Assembly (NCBI GenBank): GCA_002900995.3
Contig: CM035305.1
Location: forward strand, 4,510,467-4,574,466
Origin: Ganoderma boninense
Taxonomy: Eukaryota > Basidiomycota > Agaricomycetes > Polyporales > Polyporaceae
DNA length: 64,000 nucleotides
Direction: 5' to 3'
A model generated the notes under the pieces. The model was given only the letters and a program-made list of their open reading frames with translations, made no database searches and was not told the origin of the DNA. Position numbers and translations under genes: made by a program. Shown in pieces: positions 23,250-34,254 of this stretch; positions within the stretch are counted from its first letter, which is position 1, and every line of letters begins with the position of its first letter.

Positions 23250-26200
23250 AGCCAATAACTTAGCATGAAGTGGAAAGAGAGACCGCTAAAGGTCGGCGCG
23301 ACGCCCGACTCCCGCGATATAAGAACTTGAAACACTTTCCGTGGATCAGTCAAGCACCACTGCACCATTGGACTGCATTCCAATCCAAGCCAATCATCAC
23401 CATCAATCCCTTCAGCCATCCCTGACCGAAACGCTGCGGGATTGTCCCTGTGGCGGGCTCATGTGGTCAGAAGACAGGCTGCCACCCATACCACCCCGCC
23501 ACCCACTGGACCGCAGGCGACCTCGTGAATGTATTCGTGGTTCGGTTTATCGGTTGTTGAATCAGAAGGGGTCTGTGCAGGTGAAACCATGACCCAGGAA
23601 GCGAGACGGACGGCGTCCGACAACTCCATTTCATTAACTCAGGGACGTCTAACGCCCATTCGCCAATCACGCGTATGTATGCCCCGGGGCGCCTGTGGCG
23701 TAGAAAATACCCTGGTCAATATTTAGCATTTTAGACCTGCGAAGCCAGGCGAAGCCGTGTACCTCTGAGAGACGTGCTTAGTGGCAGTCCGACACTGATG
23801 CAGCGTCGCAACCACCACACTGCAGACGAGAGGGGACCTGCGGAGACGTGCAAAAGTGAATTGCAAGCTATGAGATCCCAATACTACAACACTATTAGTT
23901 AGCTGTATACTTACTATTACTTGATACAAAACTTCACTGCATCAATCTGAGGGTTTTCCGATTCAAGTTGACGACACCACATAGTGCTGGCGTCAGATAT
24001 AGCTCGATGGAGACGAGTGAGGCCTTGAGGACTGGGTGCGTGTCTAGTCTGAATACGCTCATCTGCTGCATCCATCATCAAATGACGACAAATGGGAGGG
24101 AAGGGTTCGTAGGGCTTGGTGAAACGACAGAGGAATAGGCGTCGTGAGGTTTCGTGGAGCCTGACGTGAGCGGGGAAGTGGTCGACAGACAAGTGCCGCT
24201 TTGACAGGCGACCTCGGTCAAGTGTGTACGCCGAGCGCGCTGTGTACCAAAGCCGCGATCGAGGAAGATTAGGGAGGATCGAAGGAGGTCAGATCATGAT
24301 ATGCTGTGAGCCATCGGGGCGTATCGGACTACAACTACTCCTCCTTAGCTCTCGCCCCGACGCCCAACCTATGGTCTGGACCATAGGTTGGGCCCGAGAC
24401 TTACTTTGGCTCCCAGGAAAAGATCGAGCACTTTTCCTACTTCCGACAAGTCAGTATCTGACACCACATCCAGAGCCTGTCCAGGCCGACCAGAGGCCGA
24501 CTGTTGGAGCAACAAATTTGTAACGTGCTCGCGGTGGCGGGGCGGGGAAGCTCGCACATCGACGAAGTCTTGACATCGCCACGAAGCCGGGTGGGGCGGG
24601 CGATGGGGCTAAAGGTTCCCCCCCTGCGCCTATGATAGATTGACACCTTCCCGAACGACGACACTCATACGTCCGGAAAAATGTGTACGTCTAGGCGCTA
24701 CCATGGACACAGCGGCCTATAGTCGCCCGTGGTGCGCATGGGCTGCGACATATGAATGCGTGAAGGAAAGAGGGCCGGACCGTTGCCATGGCGCAAAACT
24801 CCTGGAATGTCGCCGTTGCCCAAGATGAAGGACAAGCCCTCCTCGCTCCTCTTTCAGGAGGATCCTCCTCGCACAGATCAAGCCCAAGCCCCACGCAAAC
24901 AGCCTCTAGTTGGCTCAAGGGTTCCGGGCTAACGTCCTGCGGCGCTCCGACCGCGTATATTGTGAGACTTCGCAGGACTCAAAGGAACATATCCATACCG
25001 CCCACGAAACCCTGCACTAAGTCACATATGGCACTCCCTCAGATGTGCGTTGCCAGGCATGACGATGGCCCTGCTGCTCATCCCGACGAGCAATGGCACA
25101 GAAACGGTATCGAGTTGTGGCGTATTGCGCGCACGGCGATCAGCCCAAGTGGCCAAGACGGGAAGGCGGACGTCGTCAGAGGGCCGCTCACCTGCTCTGA
25201 AGCCCTCCCAGCCACGAGCCTCCCAAACACCTCTCTATGACCGAAACATGTCACAGAAGCGTCCGGGCAGGCAGCGGCGACTCACAAGGCTCCGGCGTTC
25301 GGAGCAGGGAGGAGCAGGGAAGCCATTGTGATGTTCCGCAGGCTGCAGAGGCGCAGTCGCGTGATGCATCCAGGACGTTTCCCTCCGTCTGTCGAGAACC
25401 CACAGACGGTGACGAAACGGCAGGGAAAGAAGGGATAGAAGCCCCTGGCGAGCCGCGCAGGGGGCCCGGACGCAATAGCCTGCAGGCCGCCCCACGGAAG
25501 TTCGGATGGATTCTAGGGCGGCGGCTTCTTCCAGGGAGCTTAGCCGGAAAAGAAGGCGCGATGCGTTGCGGAGGGTGCGCGCGATCGATAGAGGCCCCGG
25601 ACAGAAACTCGAAACTCGCCACAAATTTAGGTGAAATCGTGCATGGGAGCGTGCCGCCAGTCGTGTCCGAGAACCTCGCGACGGACCGTGTGCTCGCGCC
25701 AGGATGGATTGGAGCGCGTAGATCGGGATTCCACAGGCGTGCGGTTCACTTAGACTATGTCGGGAAAATCACTGACTCCAGCACTCACCAGGTCAGGGGT
25801 GGGACGGGAAGGCGAACACCTTCAGTTCAACAGACCACAACGTTTAGTGGCCTTGGCAGTTTGGCCGGCAGTGCGGGCATAAGAAGCGTCCTCAGCGAAG
25901 GCATCCTAGGCGATATGGGGGCCGCCGGCTTCTGATGCACCACTGAAGACAACTGCTCGATGTAGTAACTGGTAAGACGCAGGGTCCTGCCAATGCATAT
26001 GTAGTCGGCTTCAGTGTTGCCCGACTGGACGATGTTCTTGCTGCACGGGGGTTGAGAAGCTCTGGGAGCATAGGGCCCGCCATGACTGAATGGACAGCCG
26101 GTGCCAATACATGCTCGTGCCGCCTTGCAGTTCCATTCCATGTCAGCGCAGGTAGAATCGGGATCTGAGTTGAGTCCGTGCTCGGGATATTTACCTGCAA

Positions 26201-27937
26201 GGCTTGTCAGTGAAACCGGATCCAACACGAGGGGCAAAGCAAAGAAGCCTCACCTCACCGGCAGGTCATGGGACGACGCGGAGCTTGGACTTGGCTAATT
26301 TAGCTAACGTCTGACCGCTTCCGAGCGAGAGGGATGTGCCGATAGAGGCCCAAGCTCAGCGTCGCTTCGGCACGAGAACCTGTCCGCGAGAGTTCAATTC
26401 ACGCAAGGTTTCGCAGGGTGCATCCTAACTTCTCTCCGCTGTATCTGTGCCTTACGTCTCCCCGCCACCGGCCGTGATACCACGCCGGGCACGACGGGAT
26501 GCAGTACGAGGGAAATGGAAGCTCGATGCCACGCCTAATGAGCGAGAGGGATATCCTTTGGGCGCGGCAAGGCGGCCACAAGGTGCTGTGGATTCGACTA
26601 TTAATTTCCTCTTACAGAAGCCGGAGCAGTTGGGTTGATCCTTACCTTGACGCAGAGGCAGTCCTTGGATGGGCATTCTTCATGCTTTCACACAGTATGT
26701 TGTGAAGAGGTTTGGGCTAGCCCTGAAAGAGCAAAAACCCTGCAATATCAGAAAGGTTGGACACAAAATGGCATCCCCACAACCCGCGCGGGAAGTGCTA
26801 CGTACTCGATGAAAAAAATAGATGTGGACTGGGCTCTCACCCCACTGAGATCCGACTAGGATGCCAAGAAGCCGCTGAGGACTAGGACTAGCCGGCTTCG
26901 GGTCTCCTACAGTCCTTTCTATTGCGAAGTCCTTGGGCTGCTCGGGTTGCCTCGTGAGAACGCCGTGCAATCAGAAGCAACAACGTTCGCGTTCATGCTG
27001 GTGTCATATAGAGTGTGTGAGCCCGGGCTCAGGTGGACGGCAGCGCGGCTTCCGGGCATTCAAGCTTAAACTCCGCGAAAGCCACATCAGTGCACGATCT
27101 GGACGAGACTGTGGGATGTGGGACACTCACCATCCTGAGCTATGTAGATCCCAAGGAGATCTGAGAACGAGCTCCAGCACACCTTCCCTCCGGCCTGCTG
27201 ATAACGCGGGGCCCGGGTGATCCTTCAGCGGAGCTACGGATCCCGTGCCGGACAAGAAAACTAGGTGTACGTGTTGAGCTTACGGCGACATCACGTTCCC
27301 AACGTTCCTGCCTTCGAAAGGCCCCGAAAGCGTGCGGGACGGCTCCTCGGACCAAGTGCATTGAGCCTATCGATTCGTGACCAATACCATGGCGCACAAG
27401 GAGACGGGATCGGGGACGCCACGCCCCAGTGCAGCCGCGAGCCAGTGATTACAGGCAGATTCCCGTCGATTAGTGTCGTTCATTGGATGATATGCGTCGG
27501 CGACGCATGGGTGCGAACTTACAAGGAATTGCGAGTATTCATTGAATTCACTTTCGGCACCCATCTCCCTGATCGAGAATTGCCTGTGCTCGAGAAAATT
27601 CACGCGAAATCTGGGGGGTTGACCAAAGGAGTGTGCGCTGTTCCTCCTAAAGGCGTTGCTCTCAAGTGCTAGATGGGTTTAACCACGGTGGATTTTAGCT
27701 ACGTCAGAGATTCAGTAAAAGCTGCCTTGGTGAAAGGCCGCAAACATACACTTATAAACCATGCGAAATTGCCGGGAAAATCGGCGCAGAAGTGGTGGGA
27801 TAGATATTGGGAAACATGTTGCCAGCAGCGCTTAAGCTCGTCGTGGTCGTCAAATCGGCGATCCTCACTTCATGCGGCACGCAAGGTAGGTTCAGTAATG
27901 GTGTAAGCGGGGAGCAGTTCTGGAACTAAAGGAACGC
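23250..27937. other. 4.7 kb with no recognised gene
   Basis: I see no conserved domain. Open frames of up to 232 codons (for example plus strand 25237-25935) have no family resemblance. A minus-strand frame at about 26237-25830 is cysteine-rich (pattern including C-x7-C-x5-C-x4-C) but has no ATG at its start and no signal peptide; a small secreted protein spread over several exons is possible but unsupported. A perfect 30-nt palindrome lies at 24363-24392. Composition is lower in GC than the 1.5-14.8 kb stretch, similar to degenerate genic DNA. Confidence 0.5.
24363..24392. repeat. Perfect palindromic hairpin, 14-bp arms
   Basis: Seen: CCCAACCTATGGTC, then TG, then GACCATAGGTTGGG. With a 2-nt centre it is close to a perfect palindrome. 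No gene is adjacent. It could be a protein-binding site, or the collapsed remainder of an inverted-repeat element. Confidence 0.85.
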
Positions 27938-29040
27938 CTAGATACTCTCCGTTTTGGGGCGTTGCTCGAGCACCTTGTCTACAATCCCGAACTCTAGTGC
28001 TTCCTCCGCTGGTTATGAAGGTTCGAGTTGAGAGAATACCCGACGTGAGACCGTCGAGGAAGCTCACCTGTCATGAAGTAGTCCCGTTCCAACGCAGTCT
28101 CTAGTGGAAAACGAGGCAGATGAGCCGCAGTCAGAAGGATGTATGACGGAAAACATACGGAATCTATCAAGCCCCTCTTGGACGGTTTCCTCTTCGCGTG
28201 CGCAATGCTTCTGGTAGATGCCTGTTAGCACTTCACGCACCCTCAGGATCTCTTTCGCGTGTATGGCAATGTCGCTGGCTTGCCCGGACGCTCCGCCCGA
28301 GGGTTCTGCGAAGGGCAGGTTAACGCATGCCAGCCAACAGTATCGCAGAAGGCTCACGATGAATCATGATGCTTGAGTGCGGAAGCGCATGCCGTTTACC
28401 CTTCTCTCCTGCGGCAAGGAGTAGGGAACCCATCGAGCATGCTTGTCCAATGCAGTAGGTGTGTATGGGTGACGAGACGTATTGCATCTACGGCTGCGTG
28501 GGTCAAGTTCGAACAAAAAAGCGTGCATAGACCACACTCACTGTGTCATAAATTGCAAGACCAGCCGTCACGCTACCACCAGGGGAGTTGATGTACACGT
28601 GAATAGGCTTAGATGTCTCCTCGGCCTCTAGGAAAAGTAGTTGCGCCACGACGAGTGCAGAATCCGTGTCCCTGATCTTCTGCCCGTTAGATATGCATTC
28701 TCCTCCCGAATGGTGCTCGGAGACATACCGGTCCGTACAGCATGATCACCCGCTCTCGCAGTAGCCGAGAGAAAATGTCATAGCTTCGCTCCCCCCTACC
28801 CTGTTGTGCGCATATAGTCAACTAATTGGGCTCAATTTGAAAGGAACTCACCGTCTGTTCAATCACAATAGGAACCAAATTTGCTGTGACCGGATGTGCA
28901 TGGCCCATCCCACTCCAGTCTGCCGCCAGCGGATGTAGACGTCGAGCATAGCGAGCTATTGACGGTGCCGGTGTTGGTCTTGCATGCTTTAAACATGCAA
29001 AGACATTACGTGACACAGCGCGTTTGAAAGCGAAAGACAT
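27938..29040 (-). CDS. clpP: Mitochondrial ATP-dependent Clp protease proteolytic subunit ClpP
   Basis: Seen: seven exons, 29040-28852, 28800-28729, 28679-28542, 28487-28358, 28305-28159, 28100-28068 and 28008-27938, summing to 259 aa. The N-terminus is basic and hydroxylated ([20 protein letters not shown]), fitting a mitochondrial presequence; an in-frame ATG at 29082 would extend it. The core has [34 protein letters not shown], the nucleophile motif [14 protein letters not shown] (Ser), [18 protein letters not shown] (His of the triad), and [18 protein letters not shown] (Asp). Known: ClpP forms a tetradecameric serine protease barrel in the matrix, working with ClpX. Saccharomyces lacks it, while basidiomycetes keep it. 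The residue before the catalytic Ser is Cys rather than the usual Ala. Transcribed divergently from the Brl1 gene, 252 bp away. Confidence 0.95.
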
Positions 29041-29292
29041 AGTGGCGACAAAGGACGTCGTGGCGGAGCTCGTCGTGGACACCGACGAGAGCGACGCGCG
29101 AGCACAGACGCCTATCGTGCACCGCCGTCACGTGATACACGCGTTTGCGCAACGTCGAGCTGGACGAGCCACGACGACCACTCTCGCGTCGACCACCACC
29201 TCGCGCTCTTCTCGCTCGTCGAGGCTCCTGTATTCCTACTTTATACGCGGCCTTACGACCTCACGAATACGCATCAATAACGACTCACGACC
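29041..29292. promoter_or_regulatory. Shared upstream region of clpP and the Brl1/Brr6 gene
   Basis: 252 bp between two divergent start codons. It must hold both promoters and 5' leaders. It includes a TATA-like CTTTATACGC at about 29240 on the plus strand and repeated ACGACGAG-type motifs in both orientations. Shared regulation is inferred only from geometry. Confidence 0.5.
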
Positions 29293-30751
29293 ATGAGCCG
29301 AATCACTCAACGCTCAACCGAGACACCGATGGACTATGAATGGACAAATCGGCCAAGCAGTGGTGTCAAGCCAGTGTGGGCACTTCATGGAAATGAACCA
29401 CAAACTCCGTCTAAACGTAAGCTTACTCCTCTCTGCACCTAGCGTACTTCCACTGCCGCAATATTGCGTGGTGGGAGAAAATGCCAGAGTCTAGTGGGTG
29501 CATTGGGTGCGTTCACTAACTTGGGTCCTTGTGTCATTCGTAGGCGGACATGACCAAATCAGTCCCCCGACTCCATCCTTTCCAACACCGAGTACCCCAT
29601 CTCGGCCAGGGTTCGGCCATCCGAGCGACACACCATTCCTGTTTTCCATGCCGACCCCACAAACACCACACTCCCCGCCATGGGTACCTCCACCAAGCTT
29701 CTCCCCTGAAAAGGTCGCCTTTCCGCAACCAGAGCTTTGCGATGTTGATATGTCGGAAGTGAGCCCTGCGGGGAAGTCTCCCGTGAAGCAGGAGGAAGGA
29801 GAGGACGGACGGGCTATGGCTGTAGGTGCGCTACGCAGAGTCTTCAACAAGCGGAGGGATCGGGAACGAAGCCGGACAGGTCGCCGCCGCGCGAAAGTGG
29901 ATGGCGAAGATGGGAGCGATGGGGAGGAGAGCGATGATGAACATCGACGAGTGCCGTTGACGCAGAAGACTACGAATCACTATACGTTGAACATGGCTGG
30001 TCCTCATGCTCCGCACTCTGACCTCCCGTTCCGTCTCCTTGGGTATGTTCTCTTCCTAAAAGAAACAAGGACGGCTGACCCATACTCCCCCGACTATGTG
30101 CCCAGTTTCGTGCAAGTCGGCTTCAACGCCGCCTTGGCCGTTTTGGCCATCTACGTTCTTGTGGTACTCTTCCTCACCGTCCAACGTGACGTCGAATACC
30201 GCGTCTCCGAATATTCGATGGACATCGTGCAGGATATCGCTCAATGCAGTTTGCTGCACAAGACCAACCTTTGTGCGCAGGGCTCAGTGCCAGCAATGGC
30301 CGCGCAGTGCGCTGCATGGGAGATGTGCATGAACCGTGATCCAACTAAGGTTGGTCGCACAAAGGTCACCATGGAGGTTATCGGGGAGGTTGTCAACTCG
30401 TTTGTCGAGCCCATCAGCTGGAAGACTTTGGTGAGTCCTCCAATCTACCTTCAGCAAGAAAGACCTCTGACTGCGATGATGCGTGGGAAGGCCTTCGTCA
30501 TTTCGTCTCTCGCCTTTTTCACCCTCTTCATCAACTCCCTTCCCTCATTCTTCCGGCCACCTGCACCCGCGCCTGCGCCTGCTCCTCACCATGTCCCTGG
30601 CTACCCTTTGGCTCCCGTACTCTCATATGCAGCAGTACAAGGATACCTCCCTCCGCCAGAATGGAACAACAAGCCATGGAAGCATGAGGACGACGAGATC
30701 GCACCGCGGAGAAGAAGGCTGGAGGATGGTCAAGCCGCGAAGGTCAAATAG
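29293..30751 (+). CDS. Brl1/Brr6-family nuclear envelope protein
   Basis: Seen: exons 29293-29416, 29544-30042, 30106-30430 and 30491-30751, giving 402 aa. The second and third introns (63 and 60 nt) are multiples of three without stops, so the frame also stays open if they are retained; conservation favours splicing (DLPFRLLGFVQVGFN and SWKTLAFVISSLAF). A Pro-rich N-terminal half with a nuclear-type basic patch (FNKRRDRERSRTGRRR) precedes a first helix (ALAVLAIYVLVVLFLTV), a lumenal segment with four cysteines in CSLLHKTNLC and QCAAWEMC, and a second helix (FVISSLAFFTLFINSL). Known: this is the disulfide-bridged nucleocytoplasmic transport domain of Brl1/Brr6, needed for nuclear pore assembly and lipid homeostasis at the inner nuclear envelope. 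Which of the two paralogues it is cannot be told. Confidence 0.93.
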
Positions 30752-33700
30752 ATGCGCCTTGTTGACGACGTTTATTTGATCGAGGGCGGCTGCTCTCCGG
30801 TTGTTTGTTACCTTTGGCTATAATTCCAACTATCGCATATGGACCCACATCAAAAAGCATCTCATCTCCCCTCCATGCACATTCTATTTACAACTATTGT
30901 ATATCGCCACTGCTCCCGCACATCACTCTCCAGGTAAGCCCCTTGTTCCGGTGTCCTGCAAAGACGCAACGTTTCTCACCGACTGTCAGTTAGATTAGTA
31001 GCCGTTGATACATCTGTGTTATATGCTCACAGAACATCTTGCATCTTCAACCACATCCTCACCATGCCGCTCTCAGGGCCCACAGTATGTCATTATCTCG
31101 GTACCGTCAATATCAGAAGTATACAGGTGCCACCATCTCTGCGCCCATCTCGCACACGGCCCGACTGTCAGCACGTTACAAGCCCTGGATATCGGCCCTT
31201 GTTTATCAATTTTGTTCGGCGACATCTCGAAGCATGCGCAAGCCTTTACGTACCCTCGTCAACTCGGGCGCATTGATCGAATTGTGATGTCCCTCCCCAT
31301 GGGCGTCCCTACAAGTCAGGTTCAACATTCATGTTTTTGTCACCCTACAATCATCCACATTTGTAGATGAGCACCCACATCCTCTTCACATCTTCACATC
31401 ATGGCTCATTCGTACCTTGTAGGATCACTGTTTCGCATCTCTGCGCAACAGGTTTCATCAAGCAGGTTGTGCATGAGCTCGAATACTCGAAACCGAGTGA
31501 GTTCCAGAGACATTCGATCGTATACGTCCCTCAGGCGCGTCTGGGCTATGTTCACGGCGCGCGCTCGCCAAGAGCACTATGAATGCGCGCCGTATCCACA
31601 TGGCGGAGTAGGATCGACTTCGTATTTTATTTGGGCCTCGGCCTCGGCGCAACACGACTGAGGGCGTCCGTCGCCACTTACTGACGGTCGTACTGACGGT
31701 CGTGCTGCGCCGGGCCGGGAATCTCTGCGTCACCTCGTCGTTTGCTTGCGACGGTACTAAAGTGTTTGTGGCGCCTTTCCCTTCGGAGCCTGCGAGGCTG
31801 AACGAACATGCCTGTTAGAATGTATTAATGAGATACACGAGGACGAGGGCGTGCGCGTGCTTTAGTATCGCGCTTACTCCCTAGTGTCCGCCACCACCTC
31901 GAGCTTGGCTTCGTGGCCGTCCTCGACGGCGCTCGCCACCGCACAGTCTGTAGCCCGCGGTAGCGGTGCGTCGTTCGAAAGTAATGGGCGCAGGTTTTGA
32001 ACGCTACTCGGTGTAGCGCCAGCCAATAAGTTACTTATCAGCGAGGTGTTCCCGTAGCGCGAAGGGTGTCGTTGGTCCCCAGCCCTACGGGCAGAGGCTC
32101 GGAACCATGAGTAGCTGCGGCTCCCCGCATGCACTGATACAGCCTGGTCGGCGTCATCTGGACGCCGCGAGCAAGGTTCGAGAGGATAGAACCGCAGTGT
32201 GCATGCGGGGAGTTACGTGATTCGGTGCCGCGGCTGCTTCGACGCATTCAGTCGGGACACCACGGACTTGCTGTTCTATCATCGCTCCAAGGCCATCGCT
32301 TCGGGCTCTGTCTACGTCGCTGGCGCGACACGATCGCTGTAGTGGCTCTCGTCGACTCTTGAGGAGCATACATGCCGATCATATCTTGACCGAGTTCAGA
32401 ACTCATACGGCCGCACAAACTCGAGTTTTGGTTTTGGTTCGCTGCGGGTGGTCAGGACGCCGCTGCGCGGCGCGGCGGTGTAACGCATGTGGGTCGACGC
32501 ACGCTAAACCATGTTATCAAGCCTTACAATGTCGCTCGAAAACTTTGTCAGCGATTCGTGTTGGAAGTCTCAGCAACGCGGCTGACGGCCGGCGGGGCAC
32601 GCTGCCGCATGAGAAAGGCAACGTCGAATTTTGGAGACGACATCTCAGTGGCGTCTGCACTCTCGGTTTGAAGCTCGCAGGTGGGAGTCGAGCCTGCCGA
32701 CGAGCTGTATGGTGTATCGGGACCTCTACTCCTCTAAGAGATTGCGAATGCGCCGTCATAGCAGCCTGAGCTGTCAGGATCGAAGCTCTACTTCGTTCCT
32801 GTCATGACTCACGTCCTCCGGAGCGGTGCAAAGTACTGGCATGGAGCCTGAGCATATTGAACTGCCATTCCGGCACAAAGCTGGATTGGCGCATGTCCTA
32901 AGGATGCAAGTTTCAGCCTGCTTTCGTTGTGTATGGGACCTACAGGCACTCCTCCGATGAGTGCCCGCCGCACGCCCCCTGTATCGGGAAATGCTCCTGA
33001 GAATGCGGCACCTTTTGCTAACACGAGCGAGCGCGAAACTGACACTGTTTTCCCCTGTGTAATAGACCACCATGACCTCTATGCCATCGGCTGGCATAGG
33101 TTCACGATCGGGCCTCCACTGGCACCGGTTTGGTTTGTGTGGCACATCCGCACACTGCTGTCGCTGACGACGCCTGGTCACGGTGGCGTCCGTCCTCATA
33201 CGCAACCGCCGTCGAACTCGCCACCACACGTCTTCATGCAGGCCACCTCCATTTTAGCCACCTACATGCCCCTCTTGGCGATGCACGCCGCCCCTCATGG
33301 CCTGCTGGGCAACCTCAGGCTCTAGGAGTCGTTATGGGAAGCCTGGAGCATTTCGTCCTACCGGTCGCAAGTCAAACTGCCCCCCCCCCCCGAGTACGGT
33401 GTCCGCTCCACATCGAGGAAGGCGAGACCACGATGTGCTCGTACCGACTGTGATGACTGGACTTCAAGTTTAGGAGCAAACGGAATGGAAATTCAGGGAA
33501 TAATCTAGAGCACAGAAGAAAGAAGAGAGACGTTCTTCGCTACTGCTGGTCGGAATCTGACCCTTCAAACTTGCACCGTGAAAGCCTCGAATTCGAAGCA
33601 GCGGCTGGGCCGGGCAATCGCATCTGCGGAGGTGCTGCGGGGGCATGCCGTAAGGAGCTTCCTTTTGGGAGCGCCCGTCGGAGTGCGCGGGGTCTGGGCG

Positions 33701-34254
33701 TTCTGTGGGCGCGCAAACTGCTGGTTGGCCTTGGCTGGCGGCGTTGTGCGACACCTCGCTTGCTGGACGGCTAGATTGAAGACGGGTCGGCGTAGCAATG
33801 GATCCTCCGACCGTGCTCATCGCAAACCCCTTGGACGAGACGCGGACGGGGAGGACGCTGAGCGCTGAGAGGAGAGATCGCAGATTTGGATCTGGGTGGC
33901 ACGGCTTGGCTTGGTTTGTTTCGTCGGGCGGTTCGGGGTCCTGGGGTCTGGCGGCTGAGGCGAGAGGGGAAAGCCTCAAGGCAGCGCGTTTCGGGAAGCG
34001 GGCGAGCTTCTTGTGATATGATTTCGAATGGGGGGGACGAACAGGGTCTTATATTATCCCCTACCGCCATGCTTCCCCCGCCCGCGCCCGAGCTCCCCTC
34101 CTCCTTCGCCTTCAGGGGTCTTGTCTTCTTTTCTTCCGACCTCGGCGTCCTCTGCCTGGCGACAGCATCGTGAGTAGCATACACCCGACTATATGCGTCC
34201 CTTGTGCTGACTATATGCCACTTAGCTTGCGCCGTTTCATAATAGAGCCGTATA
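30752..34254. other. 3.5 kb without a recognised gene
   Basis: The first part is the 3' flank of the Brl1 gene. Small frames at 31.0-31.7 kb and 32.3-33.3 kb show no domains. On the minus strand an ATG at 33818 follows a CT-rich leader and opens a frame beginning MSTVGGSIATPTRLQSS, perhaps a small gene ending near 33.47 kb, but it matches nothing I know. A run of 12 C residues lies at 33380-33391. The last 200 bp is the CT-rich leader of the next gene. Confidence 0.45.

Noticed and set aside
25237..25935. 232-codon open frame on the plus strand
   Set aside because: No conserved motif, ATG context or splice continuation; overlapping frames of similar length on the minus strand.
33470..33979. 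Minus-strand frame of 169 codons including MSTVGGSIATPTR
   Set aside because: A plausible CT-rich leader precedes the internal ATG, but no homology or splice support; kept only as a remark in the regional entry.
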